A stretch of DNA of 64,000 bases, from contig OX359245.1 in the NCBI GenBank assembly GCA_947179485.1, forward strand, positions 60,189,067 through 60,253,066, given 5' to 3'. The DNA comes from Allacma fusca (Eukaryota; Arthropoda; Collembola; Symphypleona; Sminthuridae). Below the pieces are notes generated by a model. It saw only the letters and a list, made by a program, of their open reading frames with translations, was not told where the DNA came from and did no database searches. This document shows positions 23,188-34,817 of this stretch, in pieces (position 1 is the stretch's first letter; every line of letters begins with the position of its first letter). The position numbers and the translations under genes were made by a program.

Positions 23188-24931
23188 ATGACAGATTTAG
23201 GACTTACAAACGAATTTTTGGAAGCATTTTTAAAGGAACCCGTGGACAAATTTGAGGTCTGGTCCGGATCAAATCTTGGGGATGGCTACACCTGTACTCT
23301 TTCTAGCGTGGACGTTTGGAGGAAATCCAATCCCAAGCCTGTTCATCTGCTATTCAAATGCTTCCCAACGAATCCCGACAGGCAGGAACTATTATATGAA
23401 GTTGTCTCCTTCCAAACGGAACTCGAAGCTTATACAAAAATCTTCCCAGCATTGCGAGAGTTCCAAAAGGAACTGGAATCTGAAGTTATTTCCCCACCAG
23501 TGCCCCCTTTCTACTTCGGTCAGTATATTCCTCCAGAAGAACGAAAAAGTAAGGACAAAATCCTAGTGTACCTTCAAAATCTGAAGAGCGTGTTGTGTCA
23601 ATTTACCCCATTACTGTAATTCTTACAGAATTAGGTAGACCAATCAAGCCTCTGGATAACTGCATTGTTATGGCAAACTTGCGAGAAAAATCCAACGGAG
23701 GGTTCAGATTACGGGATCGCTTTTTAGGGCTTGACCTTGATCATTACAAGCTGGTCATAGAAGCTCAAGCTAAATTTCATGCACTATCTTGGGCCTATAA
23801 ATGCAAACGAGGAATCGACAATTTTGACATTCAACCCATTAATTCATCAGGGTTTTTGACATTTCTGGAGTCTTGTTTCAAAACGAGTTTTGCAGCGGCG
23901 AAGGAAATATTGAAGGGAAATACAGTTGGATTGAATGCTCTGGATCATTTGGAATCCGTCAAGGAATCTGTTTGTGGGTTGTACTTTGGCTCTGATTCTG
24001 GACCGTCTGGGCGTGGCCATTCAAAGGATAATATTCTGAAGAAACCTGGTCTGGTGGTTTGGAGTGAAGGTTTCTTGAAAATTTCATTTATTTTACAAAA
24101 TTTGGGGGCACACAAATGTTTGAGTTAACTTGTTCACGCACGTGCGGCCTTACAGAAAGCGTCTTATCATTAGGGCGCTGCGCTGCTCTAAAAAAGCAAA
24201 TAGTGCTCGCGTATTGTAAAAAACCTGGCTGCAGTAAAATAATCCAGCAATTTGAGTTGCCACAGATTAAAAATTAACGCTTTCATAAATAGGAGAGGGT
24301 GTAAAATTATCAACAAAATTGTAGATAGGATGCAAAGAAAATATATATTTTTTGAAAAAATTTTATCAAAGAATTTAAATTATTAGAACCCTGGAATGTC
24401 CTTTTGCATGGAGATTGCTGGAGCAATAACATGATGTTTCGTTACGATGAGAAAACGAACCGACCGGTTGAAGTTGTATTTTTGGATTTCCAACTCTGTC
24501 GTCAAGGTGACCCATTTTGTGACGTTAGTTACACTTTGTATTCCAGCGGGGGTCCAAATTTGAGGCCCAAACATTTAGAATCTATGCTACATGTGTACTA
24601 CGATACGTTCACTGACATCTGTCGAACGCTACAAGTCCCACCTTTGCCAGCCTGGAGTTGGGAAGAGGTAAATCGACGATTCCATCGCGCTAAGATTTTT
24701 GGGGGAATACATGTCGTTATGTTTCTTCCAATAATGCTTAAAAATGTGGACGAGCTGGTTAACCTGGATGAGTCTGCTGATTTGATTGAGAGAGAAGGGC
24801 TTCCGGTAGATGGAGTAAAAAACTTTTCAAAGTTGATTTCCCAAATGTCCGCGACAGAAAAATCCAATCCACCTTTGGAATACAGGATGAAAGAAGTCAT
24901 GGAAGATTTGAGTAATGATGGGATATTGTAA
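23188..24931 (+). CDS. EcKinase/CHK-like kinase family protein
   Basis: Exons 23188-23548, 23629-24069 and 24387-24931, all junctions phase 1 with GTAAGG/CTTACAG and GTTTCT/TTATTAG borders; 448 residues, normal for the family. Ordered motifs: N-terminal lobe to about 150, NGGFRLRDRFLGLDLDHYKL and QAKFHALSW at about 165-195, the Brenner-type catalytic motif HGDCWSNNMMF at about 274-284, and a DFQ metal-binding motif in VFLDFQLCRQGDP at about 300. The family (DUF1679/EcKinase, related to choline and aminoglycoside kinases) phosphorylates small molecules, including ecdysteroids in some insects; the substrate here is unknown. It is cytosolic, with no signal peptide. An earlier reading that runs straight on past 23548 reaches a stop, which the intron removes. 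Intron 2 holds a GC-rich Helitron-like scrap. Confidence 0.9.
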
Positions 24932-25700
24932 TGTCTACTTTATTTCGTAACTGCAAGTATTTATTATTTTTTTAATTTTAATTTTTATTTTGACTCAATC
25001 TCTTCTTTCTGCATTAACACAAAAACTTCAATAATAAAATCCTGTAATCAGTTCAAACTGATGCAACTTATTAGCATTGTAATCTCCCACTAATTTAAGC
25101 CAAACTTTTGTAATTTTTTTATACTACTACTGATTTTTTTTTATAAGGAGTAGCATATTTAAAACCAATAGTATATATTTACAAATTTCAAATTATTATA
25201 TACATACACACGTATCTATTGTTTGTGAGTTTAGTTGAAAAAAGAAGTACTTGAATTGAGCTTCTCCAAATATTCTGATGTATTTCCAAATTTCATCTCC
25301 CCATATTTCCAAAGGTCCTAGAGGTTAAAGCGTAAATTCAAGTTAACAGATCTTAACTGATTTTGTACATATGCTTGATTTAATGCGAGCGAAAGAGAAG
25401 GCTTTCCATAAAGTCATGCTCACAAGGTACACTTGCTAACTCATCATTTCCCATTTAATTTGAATATAAACGCGCTAATTTATAAGTGATCACAAATGTC
25501 CTCTCACATATTTTCTTCAAGCTATTTCCTGTAAAAATACCCAGAGCTATGCAGAATATTTAATAAGCCAAAAATTCCGGACTCAAGCATCATTAATAAT
25601 TTGTTTTTTTTTTAATATTCAGGAATATTCATACCAGCATCTGTCTTCACACTCTTGGCATCTCACCTCCTCATATGTACCTTCGAACGAGTAATTAGAC
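24932..25700. other. Intergenic, AT-rich
   Basis: AATAAAAT at about 25031-25038 is a possible polyadenylation signal for the kinase gene. No gene seen. Confidence 0.4.
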
Positions 25701-25887
25701 CTTACAAGTAAACCTTTTTCCGTGTCCCAAAAATATATATTTCGAAATTCCACCAAAATTTCCATTTGCTCAAACCCTATAAATACTAATTTTAAATTAA
25801 ATTATTTTAAATTAGTATCTAGTTCCTAAATACTAATTTCATTAATTAGCCCCAAAGGTTAACAATGGACTATTGTAGGGTTAACAG

Positions 25888-26813
25888 CAGAGCTATGCAG
25901 TATTTTCAAATACAATATTTTAAAATACGTATTTTCTGATCACCAAGTATTTTGTATTTTGTATTTCAAAGTTGGTAAGCAGTAAGCAAGTATTTTGTAC
26001 TTAGTATTTTGAGAGCCAGGAAGTACAAAAGTATTTGGTATTTACTTACTCTCAATGAAATATGAAATGTAATTCAAATAAAGTATTTTGCTCAAAATAC
26101 TTTTCGCTGGTATGATTTCTGATTTTGACACTGTATGTAGCTTATACAATGTGCAATGTCTGAAAATTCCATTTTACACATTGGAATAACATACAGTACG
26201 TTGGAATGCATCCCTTGGCTACATCAAACATGTTCATCTGTACATATATCGTCGTTGAAGATGCGAAATGGTCTACTTGGGCATGGTTTTTATCGCACAG
26301 ACCATTTTGCCTCTTTAAAAACGATATTTAAGATACGCCGAAGACGAACGCCTACTCGAAATAATTTTCAGTTACTAGCCCCTTTTTATAATAATTATTC
26401 CGAAAATACATTTATTTACTAATAAATAAAAATTTCATAATAATCTGTTAATTCATTAACAGTCAAAACGACTTAAAATATAATTATAATGGACTTACCT
26501 ATTCGGCAACCGTTGAAAAATTTTTTACTACACATGTTTTATATGCAGTCTTTGAAGTGACTGTTTTAAAAAGTTTGTTCTAGAAATCAAAAATAGTGAG
26601 GATTAGGTGGGTATTTTAAGAAAAGTATTGTATTTAAAATACAGTATTTTGTATTTGAGTATTTTAAATTTTCTACCAAGTACTGTAATTTTATTTTTAT
26701 TTTAGCAATGTAACCTGAGGTATTTTACTTTGTATTTTGTATTTTCCATATTTTAATTTAGGTATTTTATTTTGTATTTTGGCATCGAAGACCAAGTATT
26801 TTGCATAGCTCTG
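25888..26813. mobile_element. Non-autonomous hAT element G (GTATTTTG-word family)
   Basis: Exact target duplication GTTAACAG at 25880-25887 and 26814-26821. Inverted ends CAGAGCTATGCA. Arms are arrays of AGTATTTTGTATTT and its reverse complement. The centre carries a small hairpin element (26247-26326). No transposase. Confidence 0.9.
26247..26326. repeat. Small hairpin repeat, copy 1
   Basis: Ends are imperfect inverted repeats (TATCGTCGTTGAAGA... against TATCGTTTTTAAAGA...) including AAATGGTCT on both arms. A second copy is at 61145-61229. Could be a tiny MITE or a folded RNA source; expression unknown. Confidence 0.5.
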
Positions 26814-27072
26814 GTTAACAGTAACCAATACTAGAATTATTATTCCGCCACTGTACACTTGTCACCTGACCCGACAAAACGCTCGTTCAATTTTTGACAA
26901 TGATTATTCGAAATAGATTATTTTAATTGACATAGTTTTTAAAAAAAAAAGAACTGTAAAAGATTTCTCAGGTAGTAGCTGTTTTAAAAAAAAGTATACT
27001 CAGGGTTTGAGCAAACTAATTTTGGTGGAATTTTGAAAATCTGGAGGGGACACTAGAAAAGGTTTCCTTGTT

Positions 27073-27709
27073 AGAAATAAACATTTCGCTCCTTCGGGAT
27101 TTAAGTCAGCATCTCCCTCAACGCCACGCTACAATTGTAAAAGTAAATGGAATGCTATTAAAAGTCAAAGGAGGAACATAATTTTGTCACCGTGTCTCGT
27201 CTCATTGTGACATTTCCTTGCTTAAGGGAAGCACGTGCTCTGACACCTACTGTGCATTGTGGGAGGCGTGAGGCTGAAGAGCGCGCACAATTTCAATATC
27301 CTCATCCTCGAAGAAGTGAAACTGCGAAGCTTAGGATTAAAAGTAAAAGATCCTCTCCTCTCTCAGTCATCTTCTCATTATCCCTTTTAGCCCATGTTGT
27401 CATTCTCAACTATTTGTTTCTTGATTTTTGTGTCTGCTCTTCTTCAATCTCCGTTGGCTATTCCAACTTTGAGACCCCGCCAGTGTAAAAATTGTGTAAC
27501 ATTGTAAATTACAAGACAAGTGTGAACTACGTATGCTGGATTCCATTAAAGGTAGATACAAAATTCTTAAAATCAAGACTAGATATATATTTATTTGTTT
27601 TTAATTCTGTGTATCATTAATTTGTCCCGGTGCATTTTTCATAATTTTTATTGTCGACGAATCTCAAATGTGTAATTTTTTTTGTAGGATTCACGACCAA
27701 GTAGGTCTC
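27073..27709 (+). promoter_or_regulatory. Upstream and 5' noncoding region of the PCNP-like gene
   Basis: Less AT-rich than its surroundings. A possible noncoding first exon ends at a donor AAAG|GTAGAT near 27551, and the coding exon follows an acceptor TTTGTAG at 27687. The long open frame 27192-27488 has no recognisable protein and is best read as leader or promoter DNA. Confidence 0.35.
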
Positions 27710-28672
27710 ATGATGCCGCGAAGTTCTCAGCCCAGTCATTATTCGAGTTCGGACAGAAGACCTGGTGGGTTTAAAAGAGTGTTTAATTGAGATAGAAAAT
27801 ATTTGACAATTTGTTTTTTATGTGTGATTGTTGTAAATGATTTGTACTGAAGGTGTGATTGTTGTAAATGATTTGTACCGAAGGTGTGATTGTTGTAAAT
27901 GATTTGTACCGAAGGTGTGATTGTTGTAAATGATTTGTAATGTAATGACGGTGTGATTTAAATGTGTTCTAGATCGAAAGAGGGATCCTCGAAGCTATAA
28001 ATATTATGAGGATGAGGATGACTGTGAGGATGATCGAGGGAAAAATCGGAGACATTTAGGGAGGTCTAGACATCAGGATGGGGAGGACCGATTAGAGAGG
28101 AGTGAGTCCAGGAGTCGGAGTAGGAGTCCTCAGCGAAATGAAATTAATATTAAAGGTGATGATAGCAGGATCACTACTGCTGGGATTCAAATGAAATTAG
28201 CTGTCCCGGCTGCTAATCCTTTACCTGCAGCTTCCAAGAGTTCGCTTGTGAATTCATCCCAACCAAGTGTAAGTTTTTATTGATGGAGTTTTCTTCTTAA
28301 TTTTTATTTTTGGGTGATTGATAAGTGCTGATGATAATGAAGTAATGATTAACATTTTGTGTGAAATTGTAGAAACCTTCGACCAGTAAGTTAAAAGTTG
28401 CTTCAATTTTCAATGAAGATGATGATGATGAGCCGGAGGAAATGCCTGCTGAGTGCCGTATGCGTATGAAAAATGTTGGAAGGTAAATTGAGTTTCATTT
28501 ATTTGTGATTTAGTTAGAGATCAAGTTTGGGGGGAGAGAAAGTTGAAGATTACTTGAATGAATTTTCGTATGTAGGGAAACTCCGACTTCGGCGGGCCCT
28601 AATTCGTTTGGGAAGACGAAAATCGGTTTTTGTAACGTGAGTCATATTGCGGAGAAGAAGAATAACAAATAG
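27710..28672 (+). CDS. PCNP: PCNP-like PEST-containing nuclear protein
   Basis: Exons 27710-27764, 27973-28268, 28373-28482 and 28576-28672, frames joined at phases 1, 0 and 2; 185 residues. The conserved core lies at about residues 125-170: [17 protein letters not shown], then [20 protein letters not shown], which is the hallmark block of PCNP, a small nuclear PEST protein linked to cell-cycle control and ubiquitination. The N-terminus is unlike the vertebrate form, with an Asp/Glu stretch and an [10 protein letters not shown] run. The C-terminus after KIGF is short (ending EKKNNK). A good donor (AAC|GTGAGT, at 28634/28635) lies just there, so the true last exon may be further downstream. 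Core identification is firm; both ends are less so. Confidence 0.82.
27822..27957 (+). repeat. 31-bp minisatellite in PCNP-like intron 1
   Basis: About four head-to-tail units of a 31-bp sequence starting GTGTGATTGTTGTAAATGAT; the last unit is degenerate. Confidence 0.9.
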
Positions 28673-30277
28673 TAGCTTTTCTATATACTTAACAATGTGG
28701 GACTGTTTGTTGATCTTGGTCGTTAATATCCATGAAGTTATAATTTGAAGAACTATCCATGAAGTTTCTCCCGTTCCCTTTACAAAAAGGAGAGTGATTG
28801 TGTTGCCACCTTCTTATAATCAAAATGTGACTGTAATTTTCCTAGGACAGTTAGCCACATTAGTTGATATGTGCTATCTGAAACCGAATGTGTTGGATGT
28901 TCAAAAAGAATTTAATTCCCTCGTGATATTTTTTTGTTGTACAAGGCTGCGAAAGTATCTCATACTCCTTTATTTTTGCGACTGTATGGTTGCAGTTTCT
29001 GTGGTTTTAGTGCAGATCGTACATATGTATTGTTTACGATTTGAAACCAAGGCAAGGGCCCAGTGAAAGCAGTAAGACACTCCTCTCTCGGTTTTATCAT
29101 GTAATCCGGGCGATCATTTCTACCATGTTGAAATCAATTGTGAAGAGTTGTAGTAAAATGCTAAAATACTGTCCGCTTGTATTTACAGCTGCTGAACAAG
29201 GCAGTTCTAAATGTATAATAAAATAATACGTAACAGTAAAGTATTCACAGCTGAAACCTGGCACATGCTAGGACATAATGTAGGGAAAGTTAATATTTTG
29301 AAATATTCAACGAGATGACTACTATTTTAAGGAAATAATATCAAAAGGACTTGATTTTTAAATAGCGCACTCAATCCCTACACAAAACTGAAACTTGTGA
29401 TCAAGCACCCTTAATAACCGTGTTTGTATTCTTCCATGCTACTACTATTATTCATTTTATACACATGTAGGAATTATACCTGGGCACCTTGTGTAATTTT
29501 AATTAGAAGTGATGACATTTTGCAAGTAGCGTAATATACACATATGCTGATTTCCTACAATTTGTTGCACATCTTTCTGTGCGTGTGATCCTGCCGAATG
29601 CCAACACATTTTAAAAAAATGAATAAATGCCAATTTCCTTGTTGTATTTGGATCAATGCATTTGTTTTATCAATAATAATAATAACATATGTACATAATC
29701 AACTCTTGATCTAACAGATGCTCAGGGGTTACTACCAAATTTTGTACACGACAAAAATTATCTGATATATGCCAAAATCTGAAGATTTATGTATACGGGA
29801 CTTGGGACAACAAAACTGTCCGTTAGATTTCTAGAAATATTCGCTATGTAGCCAGCCGTTAAAGCGAGAGTCGCCTGTAATTAGATTGTATGCCCTGGCA
29901 TTTATATTTTTGAATCCATGAATTTTTTGGTATCAGTGAGTGTCTTTTAAGCAACGTGATTTTTCGTGTTGAAATGTTTTGCAGGATTAGTCAACAAATG
30001 ATGGGATAATAAGGCGGTGTGGGTTGAAGGCTGAAGTTGAAATTGAAAGGCAAATATACATATGTATGATATTTAGTAAACTCAGAGATTTGTATGAGCG
30101 AAAGAGTTTTATAGAGTTGCTTGAGTAAATTAAAATAGTTACTGAGACCGAATATCAAGTTACTTGGGTTGGAGAAAATTAAATGACGGGACAGGGCCGA
30201 CAACGTCTTACAACCAGAGGTCACGGGACGATTTTGTTCTCTGATTTGTTGTCCCCTCTTGTCGCTAGTATGGTATA
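28673..30277. other. Intergenic after the PCNP-like gene
   Basis: Could hold the 3' UTR or a missing last exon of the PCNP-like gene. Short open frames at 28794-29226 show no recognisable product. An AATAAAAT at about 29218-29226 may be a polyadenylation signal. Confidence 0.35.
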
Positions 30278-30422
30278 CAGGCAACTCTCGCTATAAAGGA
30301 TGTTGAAATACCGCCAAAATTTGCCCCTTATTAGCATAGTCTTATCACTTATGCATTGTGTAAATGCAAATCGTGTCTACAAAACCCCTTATAAGGCTAT
30401 CCTAAATAGCGAGAGTTTACTG
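30278..30422. mobile_element. Tc1/mariner (pogo/Tigger-like) MITE
   Basis: 145 bp with inverted ends CAG(G/T)(C/A)AACTCTCGCTAT and a TA dinucleotide on each side (30276-30277, 30423-30424). The ends resemble those of Tigger/pogo elements. No coding. Confidence 0.75.
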
Positions 30423-30424
30423 TA

Positions 30425-31207
30425 ATAATTCATGTTTATATGATGAATAATACTCCTTTCCAATTTAGTACTGGCATTTTCATAGCGACTTCATTGTAAA
30501 TTAGGTGGGAGAGCGTGTCAAAACTAAATCCAATCAATTAATTTAAAAAATATATTTCCAGAATTCTTACGTCCCACATCTTTTATAATTACTTTTAAAT
30601 TTATAAACGCAGTACAAAAATGTTTCGCTAATTATTTCTAGATTAAAAAAATCATTTCAACATACTTAGTCTATTATTCCATGGAAATCCTGTAATTATT
30701 TTGTACAGAAATATTCACCTTCACAGGGACTGATCTGCCGCAGAAGACCAACTTGGCTTACGTTATAATTAAGAGCTCATATTGACTTTCACCACATAAT
30801 TTTTCCCCGATTAATTGGATAAAATTAAAATATGTGATGCCGCATTTTCGAATTATTGTTGAAATTTTTTAAATAAAATACAGGACTGGCGGATGCCGGG
30901 AGAAGGCAATTCTTCTAGGAGGCAATAATTCTATCCTATTTCTTTCATTGGGATATTCTTTATTAACCCTTGGTTACATTTACGTTGTACTCTCAGTATT
31001 TATCAGATGGGATTGAAGTTTGCTTATCTTTTCTATCGCTCACATTTTGTTCTGTCACCACCCACTCACTTTTATTTCGATTTAACCATTCGAACCACAA
31101 CTTCACAAATTAAAAAAATGGCACGGTGAGAAACTCTTCTGCATTTTGCTCCTAATTTTGGTAGGGATAGAGGGTAAACCATTTCTTGGCATCCGTGCGT
31201 ACATATT
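30425..31207. other. Intergenic, AT-rich
   Basis: No supported feature. Confidence 0.4.
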
Positions 31208-31606
31208 ATGGATGTAAATAGTTTTTGGAACTTTGTCCCCACTACTTTGGCGGATGTTGTTTTGCAGCAGAAAATAAACGATGGTGAATTTGTGCTAAAG
31301 ACGAAAATTTGAACAAGTTGCTGTGAAATTTTCCGAAGAGGAAAATCCAGTGCTTGTAAGTTTGTTTATAACTAAGTTTTTTATTAAAAAAATAACAAGT
31401 CAGAAATTCCACCTCCTCAGGAGGATCCTTCTCACTCTCATATTTGTGACGCTGAATTTTCCGAACAGTGCTTCCTAATTGACGACATTCTCAACGTTGA
31501 GACCTACCAGATGACATCCACGAGACTGAGTGAGACCATAAAATTCCCTACAAGTGACCTGAGTGAATCCGAGAGAATACAAATTTATTCATGGGAATAC
31601 AGCTGA
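31208..31606 (+). pseudogene. Two-exon gene of unknown function with a 1-nt frameshift
   Basis: Exon 1 (31208-31355) opens MDVNSFWNFVPTTLADVVL and, one base out of frame, continues as EQVAVKFSEEENPVL to a good donor (CTT|GTAAGT). Exon 2 (31421-31606, acceptor CCTCCTCAG) reads EDPSHSHICDAEFSEQCF onward and ends at TGA. The exon join is in frame; the mismatch falls in the A-run near 31305 (AAAA for AAA). Without the extra base it would code about 110 residues, acidic and Ser/Glu-rich, with no signal peptide or membrane segment. I do not recognise the protein. A real mutation, an assembly error or a tiny unseen intron are all possible. AATAAA lies just downstream (about 31640). Confidence 0.5.
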
Positions 31607-32559
31607 ACAGAGATCTTGGAAAATGTAGAAATACAAAAATAAATATGGCGAGCAAAAATAATTGGCCTGTACGACTTTAGTGATACTTTTTGGTACATTT
31701 TACAATTTGGAGAGATTCGAAGCCTAGGACTAACTTAAATCGTGTCCAGATTTTGCTGACAGGCCCAAGTTGTTCTTCATACTTGTACAATAAAAATTCT
31801 CACACTTCTTTGGGCTTTGGGTTTCACAGAATAATTACGCAAATGTAAATAAATCTCTTTCGCCCAACCAATTTCTACTTCGCTCCTTAAAAAGAAGACT
31901 AACAGCCTTGTACTTACAACATTATTATTTATGCCATAATTTATGAATGTATGAATGCAATGACAATTTTCAAATCTGTGCAGGTATGTATGTGTAGGTG
32001 GATTCCAGGAAATCAGAAACCTTAGTGGAACAGTCTCACTTTTGAGAATTGCAATCAAACACTCGGGCAGATGCTTTGTTAGCCGATTTCATTACACGTG
32101 TGCAACAAATACCTGAAAAAAATTCCATTGACGGAGTTAACGCAGTCCTGCGTTATTGCATTATTTACATATTGGGACCAGATCTGAGGGATTTTCGATG
32201 AGCAGACTATTTCAGATTATTCTTTGAAAATGAAAAGTAATCATGACTTTCTGGATAGACTAGACTAAATTAGCAGTCAGAAAAAGGGCCATAAAAATAT
32301 TCATTAGCAAATATAATGATCCAGTTTTGATGAAATCGGTAAGTATCGAGCTGCTAGTGTCTGTCCACTTTGTTAAAACTGAACACTGATGAACAATGCA
32401 GTACCAAAGTTTTAGGAAGCTGAATGAAACTTTTTTCTCAATTCATTAAAATCTATTTACATCTTGAAAAGGATTATAAAGATGAAAGTTTTTAACCAAT
32501 TTCCAAATGTTTGATTTTATTATCCATTAAAAATACATAGAGGACCAATGTACATGAAA
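31607..32559. other. Intergenic
   Basis: No supported gene; open frames on both strands lack start context and family features. Confidence 0.4.
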
Positions 32560-32771
32560 TAATGTCGAAAATCCGCACAAATCTCGATGTAAGAAGAACG
32601 TAGAATACATTGAGCTAATTTGTAGCCTTGCTGTGTTCCCCATAACGGAAGGTTATAGGATTAGCTGATCTATTCGGCCATTTAAATGTAGGCATATGTA
32701 TATGCAGGCTCGGTCGTAATATTAAATATAGGAAGGGTATAGGGTAGGCTGAGTCATTTGGTCACCTTTGC
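32560..32771. mobile_element. hAT element D, degraded copy
   Basis: Reverse-complement match to the left part of 52364-53225, including CAAAGGT(G/T)(A/T)CC at its end (32761-32771), ACTCAGCCTA, and CGAATAGATCAGC. The other end is lost or decayed. Confidence 0.7.
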
Positions 32772-33679
32772 CTTGTAAGGATTTACTCATTTGTAGTAGA
32801 ATAGAAATACTGAATTGAAATACACCAATATTACATACATATATGTACAGGAGCGTAATATCGCCGATGAAGACCCAAAGTGTGTATATACTGTTACTTA
32901 CTGTTATTTAAAGCAAAATGATAAATATGCGCTTTCCTTAAAACAAGCTGTATCTGGAATGTGTGTAAAAACAGTTAGCTGGTCTTTGTCAGTAAATAAA
33001 TACACCAAAGGTTATTACACCTCTTACAAAAATAAAATCACTCAGTGTCAGGAATAACATGAATTTGACTGGATTCTTCACATTACATAATATTGTGTAA
33101 TGGTTTGTAATCTAACATAATGTTTACATTCGTTACAATGATGAGAAACTTATCATGGTTGGTTGTAAATGGAAAGTATTAACGCCAGTTCCATTTATTC
33201 CTCCCGACAGCTTAATAAACAAAAGGCAGATGACTGTTTGTTATTCTTACTAACTGTTTACAATTTTATCCTCACATTCCTGGTGCTTGAGACCCCAATT
33301 TCTGACTCTGGAAGTTGATATTACAAGAAGACTCAAATGTATCCCCATGAAAGATACATATATGCATCAATCTATGATAACTTGTGCTTTGGACGCTGAA
33401 TTCGCTCAACTGGTCATGCCCATAAATTTCGAACGGGGCAAAAGCGCGTCAAAACATTGTATTAGAAATCTTGTTTGCCCAGAAAATAAAATTGTGCATG
33501 TCTAAATTTTTTAAAGAATCTGAATTGTGACTGCATTTCTTGAAATGTGTGATAGTAAACCATTTTCAAAAATCTGGAAAAATATTTGCTTGAAGATGCG
33601 CTTATATATTCTAATTAAATGCGAGATTATGATTTAGCCAGTGTGGCTCGTGAACTTAAATGGATGGAAAAAGTATAAT
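32772..33679. other. Intergenic
   Basis: Frames at 32815-33057 and 33287-33505 are short and unrecognised. Nothing else seen. Confidence 0.35.
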
Positions 33680-33687
33680 GCTTTTGG

Positions 33688-33856
33688 CAGGGGTGGGTTT
33701 ACGGAGTGGTCCATCCTGGCCCGGCCAGGGTAAAAAGTTTAGGGCCAGGGTAACAAAAATTTGACTCAGGCCCTCAGATTGAATGTTTAAAGGCCCACAA
33801 CTCTGTTTTGAGGGTTATAGGGCCAGGGTAAAAATTATTTTATTAATCCGCCCCTG
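33688..33856. mobile_element. hAT MITE I (GGCCAGGGTAA-word family)
   Basis: 169 bp with exact target duplication GCTTTTGG at 33680-33687 and 33857-33864 and inverted ends CAGGGG(T/C)GG(G/A)TT. Contains GGCCAGGGTAA three times. Noncoding. Confidence 0.9.
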
Positions 33857-34094
33857 GCTTTTGGTTACTTAAAACGATTGGGTCTTTCACTAATTTTGAG
33901 TTGGGATAGTTTACCAAATAACATGTATAGGCTCAACGTATTGGGGTAAATGTTTTCCAAATCCGAGAATGCTTGCTAACTGGAATTATTTTATTAAATG
34001 GTTATGGATACAAGTACTGTATAACACATAATTATGGATTATAAGCTGCTTTGCAACATTTAGTGCATTGGATTTATAATATTGGATGACACAT

Positions 34095-34577
34095 ATTTTT
34101 AGGGGCTACGCTAGCGCCCCTTTTGGGTTTCTCGTGACTGTACATACATCTGTACGTTTGTACGCTTCCTTGCGGACAGAATAACTCAAGAACCGGTGAT
34201 TAGATTTTGTTGAAACTTGGTACACATAGTCTCAGTGCATAAAGCCTGGATTCGTTCGTAGATGAGCTTAATCAGTTCAACCGTTTCGAAGTTACCTGGG
34301 TTTTTACGGGCAGCACTACGATAACTCAAAAATCGCTATTGGATTTTATCAAAACTTGGTTCGTGAACGTATGCATAAACTGCTTCGGAGTTACCCGGGT
34401 TTTTTGAAAGCTTAGTAACCCGTTATTAAATTTTGTTAAAATTTAGTAATTACGCATAGTCTCCAGACATAAAACTTAGAATAATTCATAGATGAAGTTA
34501 TTTGGTAAACCTCTTGGGTGTTACCCGGGTTCTTGACAACTCAGTAACCGTCTCAATTTCCTTCAAACTTGGTACAC
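34095..34577. repeat. Degenerate tandem repeat with GC-rich hairpin head
   Basis: Begins with GGGGCTACGCTAGCGCCCC, which can fold. Then come about three and a half units of roughly 110-140 bp, each with an AACTCA-like start, a GATTTTGTTGAAACTTGG-like run and a GTTACC(C/T)GGGTT end. Class unclear. Confidence 0.6.
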
Positions 34578-34817
34578 TCAAGAAAGGTTTTTTATGCTAT
34601 GCATAGGATAAAGGTTTGTGACGTTGTAAATAAGAGACCTGATTTTTTACCAGGGTCCGCGCGTGTCCTTGCGCAGCCCCCAAATTTCAAAGTGACCATT
34701 TTCAGCCCACCGATAATATTTTTGTCTTTATTATTAATATAAAAATACGATTTAAAATTTTTGAAAATAACATAAAAACGTGTCCCAATAATTTTTGTAC
34801 GACTACGCATTCCCGCA

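Larger units (their letters stand above)
25701..27072. mobile_element. TIR element related to the 13078-16553 family
   Basis: The left end (CTTACAAGTAAACCTTTTTCC, then AAATTCCACCAAAATTT and GCTCAAACCC) recurs in reverse complement at about 26955-27072. The same sequence forms the outer left arm at 13078. A hAT (25888-26813) sits inside. Target duplication not identified, so the class is open. Confidence 0.55.

Noticed and set aside
23179-23619. Kinase exon read straight through to 23619, with a TTG start
   Set aside because: A GTAAGG donor at 23549 and CTTACAG acceptor at 23628 restore the family sequence; the true ATG is 23188.
27192-27488. 98-codon frame upstream of the PCNP-like gene
   Set aside because: No recognisable features; position suits leader or promoter sequence.
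28794-29226. Two overlapping frames after the PCNP-like gene
   Set aside because: No family match and no splice link; more likely 3' noncoding DNA.
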